The position numbers and the translations under genes were made by a program. The notes under the pieces are model-generated. The model saw only the letters and a program-made list of their open reading frames with translations. It had not been told where the DNA came from and searched no databases. Shown here in pieces: positions 1 through 5,643 of a stretch of DNA of 10,065 nucleotides. The stretch's first letter is position 1; each line of letters begins with the position of its first letter. The DNA comes from Deltaproteobacteria bacterium (GTDB lineage Bacteria; Desulfobacterota; BSN033; UBA1163): assembly GCA_016875255.1 (NCBI GenBank), contig VGRU01000127.1, forward strand, positions 1 through 10,065. The letters are read 5' to 3'.

Positions 1-527
1 CATTCAATTTTCGTGGGCAACTTCTTATCCTTGTCGGCCCATAGTTTGATCTTGTCATAGGCAACGGTTTTCGTTTTTGCCTTAAGATGCAAGAGATATT
101 CTTTCCCTGCTTCCTCAACCTTTTCCACATCGTATTCCGCCGCATAATCGAGCTGGAGGATATCGGCGTTATTGAAAACCCCTCCCACGACGGATTGAAG
201 ACTCGTGATCCGAACGGGTTTTCCCACATTGGGAATGTAAAGCCACATATTGTCCCCGAGCCTCAAGGTGCTTCTTCCCTTTTCGCTGGCCGGAGTAAAA
301 GCCGGGGCAAGAAAGAGGGCTGCAACCTTATCTACTCCCTTTTTCACAGAGAAGAGAGTATACTCCTTCTTCCGTCCATCCGGTTCCACATTGATCAGCT
401 TTCGGTACATCTCATAAGACTCGGGGTTAAGATTCCGGTCAATCTGCTTCAGGAGCTGGGCGCCCTCAATGGCATGGACCGGAACAGCAACAAGCAAAGC
501 AACCAAACAAATCAGAATTTTTTTCAT
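1..527 (-). CDS. LolA-like outer membrane lipoprotein-sorting protein (partial, C-terminus off the left edge)
   Basis: Reading leftwards from ATG at 525-527, 175 codons are open to the window edge, so about two thirds of a typical ~250-residue protein is visible. It starts with a clear signal peptide (MKKILICLVALLAVPVHA, then IEG). The mature part carries family-typical stretches: LLKQIDRNLNPESYEMY, then LGDNMWLYIPNVGKPVRIT and VVGGVFNNADILQLDY. These fit the LolA-like fold family annotated as outer membrane lipoprotein-sorting protein (COG2834-type), periplasmic carriers of lipophilic cargo. A purine-rich AGAGAGG precedes the ATG at about 7 nt. It follows the ABC permease by 63 bp and is probably the last visible gene of the operon. 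By family and context it would receive lipid or lipoprotein cargo from the neighbouring LolDE-like transporter; the actual cargo cannot be read from the sequence. Confidence 0.85.
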   Translation of the reverse strand, partial: MKKILICLVALLVAVPVHAIEGAQLLKQIDRNLNPESYEMYRKLINVEPDGRKKEYTLFSVKKGVDKVAALFLAPAFTPASEKGRSTLRLGDNMWLYIPNVGKPVRITSLQSVVGGVFNNADILQLDYAAEYDVEKVEEAGKEYLLHLKAKTKTVAYDKIKLWADKDKKLPTKIE

Positions 528-544
528 AACCAACCTCTCTTTCT

Positions 545-593
545 TAACCCCACCCTGCCTCCCCTTAAATTAAGGGGAGGTTAGGAGGGGTTA
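545..593. repeat. Imperfect 49-bp palindrome over the permease stop codon
   Basis: The core is a perfect 11-bp inverted repeat (CCTCCCCTTAA, one A, TTAAGGGGAGG, 558-580), flanked by outer arms TAACCCC (545-551) and GGGGTTA (587-593). The permease stop codon (591-593) is part of the right outer arm. It has the form of a dispersed C/G-rich palindromic repeat. In RNA it would be a strong hairpin between the permease and the LolA-like gene, and could stabilise or attenuate the message. No U-run follows it on the minus strand, so it is not a standard intrinsic terminator. Confidence 0.75.
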
Positions 594-1829
594 TACGTGT
601 CTCAATGCCTTGATCGGCTCCATCCTCGATGCCTTAAGAGCAGGCTGGAAGCTGGCAATCACTGAAATGGCAACCACAATCCCGGTGATGATCAGAACGT
701 CAGCCGGAACAATGGTTGCCGAAACGACGAGGACCTGCCTTCCGAAATTGAAGGTCATCCCGGCGTGGTTGAGGACGACCATGATGATCAGACCCAGGAG
801 GGTGCCTGCCACGGCTCCCACCGCTCCAAGGCAAAACCCTTCCACGACAAACATGGAAAGAATCTTTCCGGGGAGAGTGCCAATGGCAGCGACAGTGCCG
901 ATCTCGCGAATCCTTTCGTAAACGGCCATAATCATCACATTCATGATACTGATCAAAACGATCGCGATCAGCATGATCTTGATAAAGAAGGTCATGATGT
1001 CGATCATCCTCGCAATGTTGTAAAAAGGAGATAGCTTTTCCCATGAGTGGACCTCGAAGATGGGGTTTCCCTGTTTGCCCACCTCTGTTGAAAGGAGAGT
1101 TTCCATCCTCGCGGTGAAGGTGTTGACCCTATTGAAATCCTTGAGGCGGACCGCTATCTCACTGATTTCCATCTCCTCCATTCTTAAGACTTCCATGGCA
1201 TCTTCAATGTGGATGTAACTATCTCTGCCTCCAGGGCCTGTAACGCTTTCAAGGACGCCCGTCACTTTGAACTGTTTTCCATTGACCGAGCCATCCTTGT
1301 TCGTGGCAATAACAACCACGGTATCTCCACTTTTCACTTTCATGCTCTTCGACATCAGTTCGGGAATCCAGATCTCTCCTTTTTCAAGACTCTTGGCAGT
1401 GCCATTTGTAAGCCTTGATGAAAGGAGAGGGACCGTTCTAAATTCCAGGTCCGGGTAGACTCCATTGAGTCTTATGTTGGTCGTCTCCACGAAGGTGCTG
1501 AACATCCCTCCGAATTTTATCCGGGGAGAGAAGGCTTCCACTTCAGGCTGCTGCTTGAGAATCCCTTCCAATTTCTGATAGGCTTGAAATTTAAGGTTGA
1601 GATTGAGCGGAAGATTCTCGATAGAAGCCAGGTAACCTTTCCTGTGGACCTGGAGCTGCCCCATCATCGAATCGGTGATCTGTCCGATCATCATGCTTTT
1701 AAATGAACCCGTGACAGCAACAAAAACCAGGACAAAGACAACTCCAATACCAATGAGAGAAGCTGTCAAGAGCGTTCTCCTTTTGTACCTTAAGAGGTTT
1801 CTCACGGCGATCTTAAAAAGGTTGTGCAT
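591..1829 (-). CDS. LolE/MacB/FtsX-type ABC transporter permease
   Basis: A 412-residue inner membrane protein with the layout of MacB/LolCE permeases. There is one N-terminal membrane segment (about 19-41) after a basic NLLRYKRR stretch, a large periplasmic domain (about 42-275), then three more membrane segments (about 279-303, 325-354, 374-396). YERIREIGTVAAIGT after TM2 is the conserved ATPase-contacting element. The C-terminal SRMEPIKALRHV matches the usual family ending. I chose the ATG at 1829 because AAAGGAGG sits 8 nt before it; an upstream start at 1859 would lack this. The gene overlaps the ATPase gene by 17 nt, implying translational coupling. Only one permease gene is visible, so the transporter is probably a permease homodimer with two ATPases. 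The LolA-like neighbour favours a lipoprotein or lipid release role over MacB-type drug efflux, since no MacA adaptor or TolC gene is seen. Confidence 0.9.
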   Translation of the reverse strand: MHNLFKIAVRNLLRYKRRTLLTASLIGIGVVFVLVFVAVTGSFKSMMIGQITDSMMGQLQVHRKGYLASIENLPLNLNLKFQAYQKLEGILKQQPEVEAFSPRIKFGGMFSTFVETTNIRLNGVYPDLEFRTVPLLSSRLTNGTAKSLEKGEIWIPELMSKSMKVKSGDTVVVIATNKDGSVNGKQFKVTGVLESVTGPGGRDSYIHIEDAMEVLRMEEMEISEIAVRLKDFNRVNTFTARMETLLSTEVGKQGNPIFEVHSWEKLSPFYNIARMIDIMTFFIKIMLIAIVLISIMNVMIMAVYERIREIGTVAAIGTLPGKILSMFVVEGFCLGAVGAVAGTLLGLIIMVVLNHAGMTFNFGRQVLVVSATIVPADVLIITGIVVAISVIASFQPALKASRMEPIKALRHV

Positions 1830-2559
1830 CTTTTGCTCCTCCTTTAGCCTGTTTTCCAACTAGCTCTCCATCTTCCAGACTATAGATAACCTCCGCCTCC
1901 CCTACGATCTTCTGATCATGAGTTGAAAAAACGAAGGTAGTCTGAAACTCATCCCTCATTTTTCTCATCGACTCAAGGACGAGGAATGCGGTCTTATGAT
2001 CGAGATTGGCGGTCGGTTCATCAGCCAGAACCAGCTTGGGATTGGTCACCAACGCTCTCGCGATGGCCACCCTCTGTTTCTGGCCGCCGGAAATCTGGTC
2101 AGGGTATTTGTCCTTCTGATCAATCATCCCAACCGCCTCCAGGAGCGCCAAAATTCGCTTTTTCCTTTCGCCTCCGGGAACATTCTGGACCATGAGGAGG
2201 GGGTATTCGATGTTTTCATAAACCGTAAGCACTGGAATAAGGTTGAAGTCCTGAAAGATGAATCCTATGTTTTCACCACGAAACTTAGCGCTTTGCTTTC
2301 GGTCCAAATGAAGGACGTCGGTATCCCCAACCTCCAATTTCCCTTCCGTAGGCTTATCAAGGCATCCGATTAAATTGAGAAGTGTTGTCTTCCCGCTTCC
2401 AGAAGGGCCGACAAAAGAGACAAAAGAGGCGGGTTCGATCTCAAAGCTCACCTCACTCAATGCTCTTATAGTGATCTCCCCGACCTTGTAATCTTTGCTT
2501 ACCTTCGCGGCCACAACACTGTAGATCTTGGTGATATTCTCAGCAACGACAAGTCCCAT
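1813..2559 (-). CDS. LolD/MacB-type ABC transporter ATP-binding protein
   Basis: A 248-residue cytoplasmic ATPase with all catalytic elements: Walker [10 protein letters not shown] (51-59), Q-loop FQDFNLIP (Q103), signature SGGQKQR (157-163), Walker B LVLADE with catalytic E181, the D-loop ANLD, and switch H214 in STHD. The FNLIP and ADEPTANLD context is typical of the LolD/MacB/FtsE subgroup that powers extraction from the inner membrane rather than classical import. ATG at 2559 is preceded by AAAGGAG at 7 nt. The gene follows the ZraP-like gene by 18 bp and overlaps the permease gene. The N-terminus is about 11 residues longer than usual, with two similar segments in tandem, [10 protein letters not shown] and [10 protein letters not shown]. 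The C-terminal [13 protein letters not shown] is a short tail beyond the fold. The substrate is inferred from the neighbours only. Confidence 0.93.
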   Translation of the reverse strand: MGLVVAENITKIYSVVAAKVSKDYKVGEITIRALSEVSFEIEPASFVSFVGPSGSGKTTLLNLIGCLDKPTEGKLEVGDTDVLHLDRKQSAKFRGENIGFIFQDFNLIPVLTVYENIEYPLLMVQNVPGGERKKRILALLEAVGMIDQKDKYPDQISGGQKQRVAIARALVTNPKLVLADEPTANLDHKTAFLVLESMRKMRDEFQTTFVFSTHDQKIVGEAEVIYSLEDGELVGKQAKGGAKDAQPF

Positions 2560-2577
2560 AATGTTCTCCTTTCTTCG

Positions 2578-3144
2578 TTATGGCAGTCTTCTCTTATGCT
2601 TTCTGTCAATCTCCCTAACAGGGATCTCATGTGTTAAGCCTATTTCAAACGCCCACCCTTTAGGAAGTTGTTGAAGTTGCTCTTTTCTAAATACCGACCT
2701 TGCCTTCACCTGATAAGACAGAGTAAGTTCCTCAAGTTTTACCTGTAGGGCAGAAATTTTTCTTTGATGATCAAAGAGAATTCCGGGCGGAACACCCGAA
2801 TCCATCATTAGATGTCGCAATTGGACCTTCAGAGTAAAAAGAACAGTCCTTATGGGACCGGTTTCCGCCATATAAGCTCGACGGAGGTTTTCGAGTTCCT
2901 TCTTTTGATCCTCGGTAAGGGACGGGAAGAGTGATTCTGAGCAGACCTTTTGATTGTCTCTCTGTAGGTTCCGCCTGTCCATTTTCGGAGGCGAATCCTG
3001 AGCGGTCGAAATCTGGGTAATGAATGGTGTTAATAAAAAGAGTATGAGGGCAATGAAGAATCCTCGTGGAAATGATGAATTTTTCTTAATGGCCTCTTTT
3101 GCAAAACCATGCTTCCCAAGAATAGTAGCTTTTTGAGTATTCAT
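2578..3144 (-). CDS. Spy/CpxP/ZraP-like periplasmic protein (heavy-metal-sensor/LTxxQ type)
   Basis: A 188-residue protein with a long basic N-region and a hydrophobic signal segment (GFFIALILFLLTPFITQISTAQ, about 28-49). The rest is mostly helical and charged. It contains LTEDQKKELENLRRAYM (from residue 76) and a second half-motif FRKEQLQQLP (about 152-161), the two LTxxQ-like elements of Spy/CpxP/ZraP periplasmic chaperones and adaptor proteins. The residues between (VQLRHLMMDSGVPP...ISALQVKLEEL) match the usual Lxxxl-helix layout. Only one cysteine and few histidines occur in the mature part, so a ZraP-like metal site is not evident. The ATG at 3144 was preferred over one 33 nt upstream because GGGAGG lies 6 nt before it. 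Proteins of this group act as periplasmic chaperones and stress reporters. Its place ahead of LolDE-like genes suggests an envelope-stress role. Family call moderate to good; function inferred. Confidence 0.75.
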   Translation of the reverse strand: MNTQKATILGKHGFAKEAIKKNSSFPRGFFIALILFLLTPFITQISTAQDSPPKMDRRNLQRDNQKVCSESLFPSLTEDQKKELENLRRAYMAETGPIRTVLFTLKVQLRHLMMDSGVPPGILFDHQRKISALQVKLEELTLSYQVKARSVFRKEQLQQLPKGWAFEIGLTHEIPVREIDRKHKRRLP

Positions 3145-3243
3145 TTTATCCTCCCTATCCTGAATGGAGAGGGACAAAGTGGGAAAGTCTCTCCGTCCTG
3201 GGAACGAATTGCATTAGATGGAGGTATTGTTCATGATAGGGAT

Positions 3244-3552
3244 TTAGCAGCGAAGAGGAATGGAGTGGAAGATTAGATTTGAATGGACAGAGTCAAGAGA
3301 CGATACTTGAAGATCGAATTCCGGAGTTGATTCCTGATACAACAAAGTTAAATTCAAGTTTATGATAATGGGCTCCTCCTGAGATACAATGGAATGGAAA
3401 GGGCAATGGTTGTTAAGGCATGTTTGCTTGCCATGGGCGAAAGGTCCCCCGTTTGCTAACTTATGAGCCATGTTCAAGGGAGTCATCCCAAGAAGGATCG
3501 GGATGAGAAGGATTGCTGGAATAATAAATAGTAATTTATGTTTGTCTGCCAT
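3244..3552 (-). CDS. Small secreted or membrane-anchored His/Cys protein, function unknown
   Basis: I do not recognise this 102-residue protein with certainty. It begins with a short basic stretch (MADKHK) and a strong hydrophobic segment (residues 7-22), which could be a signal peptide or an anchor. It is followed by a compact His/Cys region, HGKQTCLNNHCPFHS, with H40, C45, H49, C50 and H53 as possible metal or disulfide residues. The C-terminal half is rich in beta-formers (EPIIINLNLTLLYQ) and ends in Cys. It is the first gene after the sigma-54 promoter, about 25 nt from the predicted transcript start. The ribosome binding site is weak (GAG about 9 nt before ATG). The 99-bp gap to the ZraP-like gene holds no evident terminator or promoter, so co-transcription is likely. 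Small size makes the gene call less sure than its neighbours, but promoter, signal segment and operon position agree. Confidence 0.65.
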   Translation of the reverse strand: MADKHKLLFIIPAILLIPILLGMTPLNMAHKLANGGPFAHGKQTCLNNHCPFHSIVSQEEPIIINLNLTLLYQESTPEFDLQVSSLDSVHSNLIFHSIPLRC

Positions 3553-3587
3553 TGAAATCTCGATGAAATCAACTTCCCCTTCAATAA

Positions 3588-3603
3588 AGCAAATTTAATG
3601 CCA
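3588..3603 (-). promoter_or_regulatory. Sigma-54 (-24/-12) promoter of the leftward operon
   Basis: On the minus strand this reads TGGCATTAAATTTGCT. It has GG and GC with exactly 10 nt between, TGGCA at -24 and TTGCT at -12, a close match to the sigma-54 consensus TGGCAC-N5-TTGCW, preceded by the favoured pyrimidine. The predicted transcript start is near 3577, about 25 nt before the ATG at 3552. The location in the divergent spacer directly before the first gene supports function. Sigma-54 promoters need an AAA+ activator bound upstream; the palindrome at 3668-3685 is about 100 bp upstream, in the usual enhancer range. Confidence 0.75.
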
Positions 3604-3667
3604 GGCTTCCAGACATCTTCAGGGGAAGGCTGAATCTTCAATTAACACAAAAGGTTGAAAATTTATT

Positions 3668-3685
3668 AGAGAGTTTAAACTCTCT
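3668..3685. promoter_or_regulatory. Perfect 18-bp palindrome, candidate enhancer site for a sigma-54 activator
   Basis: AGAGAGTTTAAACTCTCT is its own reverse complement over all 18 bases. Its centre is about 99 bp upstream of the predicted sigma-54 transcript start, the typical place for an NtrC-family dimer. The short T-run after it (plus strand) is too weak for a terminator call. Binding by a regulator is inferred from symmetry and position only. Confidence 0.5.
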
Positions 3686-3701
3686 TTGAAGAATTAAGTC
3701 T

Positions 3702-3718
3702 TCTCGACAATGACGTCG
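3702..3718. promoter_or_regulatory. Operator-like half-palindrome, copy 1 (TCTCGACAA-N4-GTCG)
   Basis: The sequence TCTCGACAA-TGAC-GTCG shares 13 fixed positions with the copy at 3804-3820, and both have CGAC/GTCG dyad symmetry. The two copies start 102 bp apart, close to a whole number of helical turns. It lies about 133 bp upstream of the predicted leftward start and about 190 bp before the AOR gene. It may be a second regulator site acting on either direction. Confidence 0.4.
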
Positions 3719-3780
3719 ATTGCAGTTTGTGTCAAATTGCAGATTTCTATTTTAATTTCAAATGATTATCCAAGATTCAT

Positions 3781-3794
3781 ATTTTTTAAAAAAT
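3781..3794. other. T6A6 tract within the divergent spacer
   Basis: The sequence A-T6-A6-T is a 14-bp palindromic AT tract, followed by a further T-run. Such tracts stiffen or bend DNA and are common near promoters that need DNA looping. It lies between the two operator-like repeats. No direct regulatory role is shown. Confidence 0.35.
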
Positions 3795-3803
3795 TTTTCA
3801 CGA

Positions 3804-3820
3804 TCTCGACAAAATTGTCG
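3804..3820. promoter_or_regulatory. Operator-like palindrome, copy 2 (TCTCGACAA-N4-GTCG)
   Basis: This contains the 14-bp palindrome CGACAA-AA-TTGTCG (3807-3820), the better symmetric of the two copies, 80-97 nt upstream of the AOR start codon. The fixed positions TCTCGACAA and GTCG are identical to copy 1. The closeness to the AOR gene suggests a role in its expression. I see no convincing sigma-70 or sigma-54 promoter for that gene: a TATAAA at 3848-3853 lacks a -35 box at suitable spacing. Confidence 0.45.
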
Positions 3821-3900
3821 CAGATTCTTTTTCAATGATTCCATCCCTATAAAATCACTAAAAAATCATATCTTGATTTAATCCTCGATTTTCTTTTAAG

Positions 3901-5643
3901 ATGAAGTTGATGAAAGGATTTTTCAATCAACTTCTCCGGATCGATCTGACAAGGGAAAAATGGAGCGCTGAGCCTATCCCCGACTCAGTTCTTAGATCCT
4001 ATCTGGGTGGAAAGGGTTTGGGGTCTTACTTTCTTCTGAAAGAAAACCCGCCCCATGTTGATCCTCTTTCTCCGGAAAATCATCTAATCTTCACGCTGGG
4101 CCCATTAGCCGATACTCCTTTTTACGGCTCAAGCCGTTTTGCCGTCTTCACCAAATCGCCTCAAACAGGGATTTATTCGGAATCTTATTCCGGGGGGAAA
4201 ATCACCCATTCTTTCAGCCAGACGGGTTATGACGCCATCATCATCGAAGGAAGATCGCAGCGCCCTATCTTTCTTGAGATCAGTGATGAAGATGTCCTTT
4301 TCCACTCCGCTTCTCCTCTCTGGGGAAAAGATACCTACGAAGCGGAAGAGGCGATTCTGAAAACCATTGGTAAAAAAGATGCGCGAGCGCTGGTCATCGG
4401 GCCGTCCGGGGAGAACCTCGTCAAATTTGCCGTGATCGAAATCGAGCGCTGGCGCTCCCTCGGAAGGGCGGGAATCGGCGCAGTGATGGGATCGAAGAAG
4501 TTAAAAGGAATCGCCTTCCATGGCAAAAAGCGGCGTGTAGTAGCAGACCCATCCTCTTTGAAAAAGCTTGCCACAGAATTCAAGGGGCGCGTCAAAGATC
4601 ATGAAGTTGTCCACATCTACAAAAAGTATGGGACTCCCATGCTTGTCTCCATCATGAATACGATTGGCGCCTTTCCCACTCAATACTGGTCCAAAGGGAC
4701 CCTCGAAGGATGGGAAGGAATCAGCGCGGAAAGCCTGATGGAGCATTGTGACGTCACCTCCTCCGCCTGTCCTCACTGCTTTATGGCCTGTGGAAAGATG
4801 TCGCAAGTCAAGGAGGGAAGACACCGAGGCCTCCGTATCATGGGGCCTGAATACGAGACCATCTATGCCTTCGGGGGGCTCTGCATGGTCAAATCCATTG
4901 AGGAGATCATCTACCTCAACGACCTCTGCGATCGCCTGGGAATGGATACGATCACAGCAGGAAACCTGGCCGCTTTTGCCATCGAGGCCTCCCTGAAAGG
5001 GAAGATAAGAGACAAATTCCGTTACGGAGATGCCGATACAATCGCTGAGATTTTAAAAAAGATCGCCTATCGAAGAGGCGTGGGGAAAATTCTATCCGAA
5101 GGGGTTCGCCATGCCGCATCCGTCTGGGGAATGGAGAATGAGGCAATCCATGTGAAGGGGCTGGAGCCGGCCGGTTTTGACCCGAGGGTATTGAAGGGAA
5201 TGGGGCTGGCGTATGCCACTTCGGACCGGGGAGCCTGCCACCTGAGGGCCACCTTCTACAAATCGGAACTCTCGGGACAGATCGATCCTGACCAGATCAG
5301 AGGAAAAGCCCGTCTCTTCATCGATTACGAAGACAAGATGACCCTTTTTGACGCGCTCATCCTCTGCCGTTTTTATCGGGACCTCATCACCTGGACTGAC
5401 CTTGAGGAGATCCTTCGGGCAACCTGTGGCCTTGCCCTGAAAAAGAAAGGCCTGAAAGCCATCGCCTCCGGGATTATCCATTTAGCCAGGAATTTCAACC
5501 GGCAAGAAGGGATGACGAGGAAAGACGATAAACTCCCACGCCGGTTTTTCCGAGAAGTCCTGCAGGGAACAGGGAAAAACATCCAACCCGGAGAGCTGGA
5601 GGTCATGCTGAAGGAATATTACCAGTTGAGAGGGTGGGAATGA
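3901..5643 (+). CDS. Aldehyde:ferredoxin oxidoreductase (AOR) family tungsten/molybdopterin enzyme
   Basis: A 580-residue cytoplasmic enzyme, close to the usual ~600 residues of the AOR family, which oxidises aldehydes (or runs related low-potential reactions) with a bis-pterin tungsten site and one [4Fe-4S] cluster, passing electrons to ferredoxin. Visible signatures are the opening LLRIDLTREKW and YLGGKGLGSY, the pterin-binding LGRAGIGAVMGSKKLKG (about 187-203), the cluster motif C290-x2-C293-x3-C297 (CPHCFMAC), the LCDRLGMDTITAG region, LEPAGFDPR and SDRGACHLRA, and the distal cluster cysteine C509 in ATCGL. All four cluster ligands are present. The start is uncertain between 3901 and an in-frame ATG at 3910; the latter (MKGFFNQLLRIDLT) fits family N-termini better, and neither has a good ribosome site. 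Its stop overlaps the next start as ATGA. The natural substrate cannot be told from sequence alone. Confidence 0.93.
   Translation: MKLMKGFFNQLLRIDLTREKWSAEPIPDSVLRSYLGGKGLGSYFLLKENPPHVDPLSPENHLIFTLGPLADTPFYGSSRFAVFTKSPQTGIYSESYSGGKITHSFSQTGYDAIIIEGRSQRPIFLEISDEDVLFHSASPLWGKDTYEAEEAILKTIGKKDARALVIGPSGENLVKFAVIEIERWRSLGRAGIGAVMGSKKLKGIAFHGKKRRVVADPSSLKKLATEFKGRVKDHEVVHIYKKYGTPMLVSIMNTIGAFPTQYWSKGTLEGWEGISAESLMEHCDVTSSACPHCFMACGKMSQVKEGRHRGLRIMGPEYETIYAFGGLCMVKSIEEIIYLNDLCDRLGMDTITAGNLAAFAIEASLKGKIRDKFRYGDADTIAEILKKIAYRRGVGKILSEGVRHAASVWGMENEAIHVKGLEPAGFDPRVLKGMGLAYATSDRGACHLRATFYKSELSGQIDPDQIRGKARLFIDYEDKMTLFDALILCRFYRDLITWTDLEEILRATCGLALKKKGLKAIASGIIHLARNFNRQEGMTRKDDKLPRRFFREVLQGTGKNIQPGELEVMLKEYYQLRGWE

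Noticed and set aside
87..584. Plus-strand 165-codon open frame over the LolA-like gene
   Set aside because: It is antisense to a gene with signal peptide and family motifs; its protein has no recognisable domain and runs into the palindrome at 545-593.
3720..3742. Possible plus-strand sigma-54 promoter ending in TTGCAG before the AOR gene
   Set aside because: At the required spacing the -24 position is TT instead of GG, so the essential dinucleotide is missing.
3815..3853. Sigma-70 promoter TTGTCG ... TATAAA for the AOR gene
   Set aside because: The spacing is about 27 bp instead of 16-18, and TTGTCG belongs to the palindrome.
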